Under the pieces are notes generated by a model. It made no database searches. It was given only the letters and a program-made list of their open reading frames with translations, and was not told the DNA's origin. A stretch of DNA of 38,257 bases from Streptomyces sp. XY006 (GTDB lineage: Bacteria; Actinomycetota; Actinomycetes; Streptomycetales; Streptomycetaceae), in NCBI RefSeq assembly GCF_002237655.1, contig NZ_NOKT01000048.1, positions 1 through 38,257 of the forward strand, given 5' to 3'. Of the stretch, positions 37,770 to 38,257 are shown piece after piece. Position numbers and translations under genes: made by a program. The stretch's first letter is position 1; each line of letters starts with the position of its first letter.

Positions 37770-38257
37770 CTACCAGTCGCCGTCCTCCACGGGCTTGCCC
37801 GGCGCGTCGCCGAGCGGCCGCACCTGCCCGGGCGCGGGTGGCTGCCAGGGCTCGTGGTCGTCCCCGAGCCAGTCGCCGACGGGCTTGACGGCCTGCAGTG
37901 TGTCCGGGGCCCGCAGGTCCTCGGCGTCCTGGTCGTAGTAGTCGAACCAGGGCAGGCCCGCGCGCGTGTACGCGGCCCGGTCCACGGGGGAGGGCGGGGC
38001 CGCCTCGCCGGTGATGCGGTGCCACTCCGGCGGTGTCACCAGGTGCACGAACACCCGGCCGGCGGGCTGCCGCGACCAGGCCGTCAGGGGCCGGTCGTCC
38101 TCGTAGACCTCCTGCCGCATGGAGCCGCCGACACCCAGCCCCATCGCGGCGGGCGCCCGGGGCGGGCTCGCCGGGGCGGCACCCGCGGCCGGGGCGGATC
38201 CGGGTGCCGCCGGGGCGGACCCGGGCGCGGGCGGGGCGGAGCCCGGGGCGGGCGGCG
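37770..38257 (-). CDS. Unrecognised protein, C-terminal part (N-terminus beyond window)
   Basis: The frame is open to the right edge, so only the last 162 residues are visible. They begin with a Pro/Ala/Gly/Ser stretch of PGSAP heptads, then continue from MGLGVGGSM into a compact region: EVYEDDRPLTAWSRQPAGRVF, HLVTPPEWHRITGEAAPP, DRAAYTRAGLPWFDYYDQDAEDLRAP and VKPVGDWLGDDHEPWQPP. The latter is rich in Trp, Asp and Pro. I do not recognise the domain. The ATG at 38144 is an alternative start giving a 124-residue protein, but the unbroken heptad coding upstream suggests a larger protein with a linker, such as a membrane or kinase-linked protein. TAG at 37772-37770 is the stop. Confidence 0.7.
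   Translation of the reverse strand, partial: PPAPGSAPPAPGSAPAAPGSAPAAGAAPASPPRAPAAMGLGVGGSMRQEVYEDDRPLTAWSRQPAGRVFVHLVTPPEWHRITGEAAPPSPVDRAAYTRAGLPWFDYYDQDAEDLRAPDTLQAVKPVGDWLGDDHEPWQPPAPGQVRPLGDAPGKPVEDGDW
38173..38257 (-). repeat. 21-bp tandem repeats encoding PGSAP heptads
   Basis: Units at 38191-38211, 38212-38232 and 38233-38253 each begin GGGGCGGA and differ at few positions; an 18-bp shortened unit precedes them at 38173-38190. They encode a flexible Pro/Ala/Gly/Ser linker on the minus strand. Confidence 0.75.

Overview
The window is high-GC DNA with GTG starts, overlapping GTGA/ATGA gene junctions, TANNNT-type -10 boxes and families typical of Streptomyces or a close actinomycete. 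About thirty genes are packed with no gap above 300 bases. I see no rRNA, tRNA, insertion sequence, prophage or CRISPR array. Gene names come from motif recognition by eye; no database search was possible.

Layout. 1-3814: a truncated Ser/Thr kinase, a two-domain glyoxalase-fold protein and an SDR (all minus), then an alpha/beta hydrolase (plus). 4050-5564: a membrane protein with a Met/His-rich loop, preceded by a Crp-like site, then an ECF sigma factor and a strong terminator. 5721-7799: a YheO-type regulator, a Thr/Ser dehydratase and a cupin, behind two dyads 20 bp apart. 8025-11705: an SDR, a convergent MoxR/VWA pair and a TetR gene; the SDR and tetR promoters share the palindrome AAACCGATCGGTTT. 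11818-13920: an ABC exporter. 14079-14876: another SDR.

14878-30422 is the centrepiece, a divergent L-rhamnose locus. The minus arm carries rhamnose isomerase, a fused rhamnulose-1-P aldolase/lactaldehyde dehydrogenase, rhamnulokinase and then lutABC. The plus arm carries a rhamnose ABC transporter (ATPase, two permeases, binding lipoprotein), rhamnose mutarotase, a secreted BNR beta-propeller protein that may release rhamnose from polysaccharide, and a LacI regulator. The enzymes form a chain: outside rhamnoside, uptake, L-rhamnose, rhamnulose, rhamnulose-1-P, then DHAP plus L-lactaldehyde, L-lactate and pyruvate. The 283-bp control region between the arms has two readable promoters and LacI-like operators, and lutA has its own TCATC-N-GATGA box.

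30554-38257: a proline-iminopeptidase-like hydrolase behind two tandem 16-bp dyads, a PIG-L deacetylase, a Cys-cluster/pentapeptide-repeat protein, a CYP102-like P450 with a divergent TetR, an iron-box-controlled DUF2470 protein, a Tat-lipoprotein lactonase-type propeller, and the C-terminal part of an unrecognised protein with a heptad Pro/Ala repeat.
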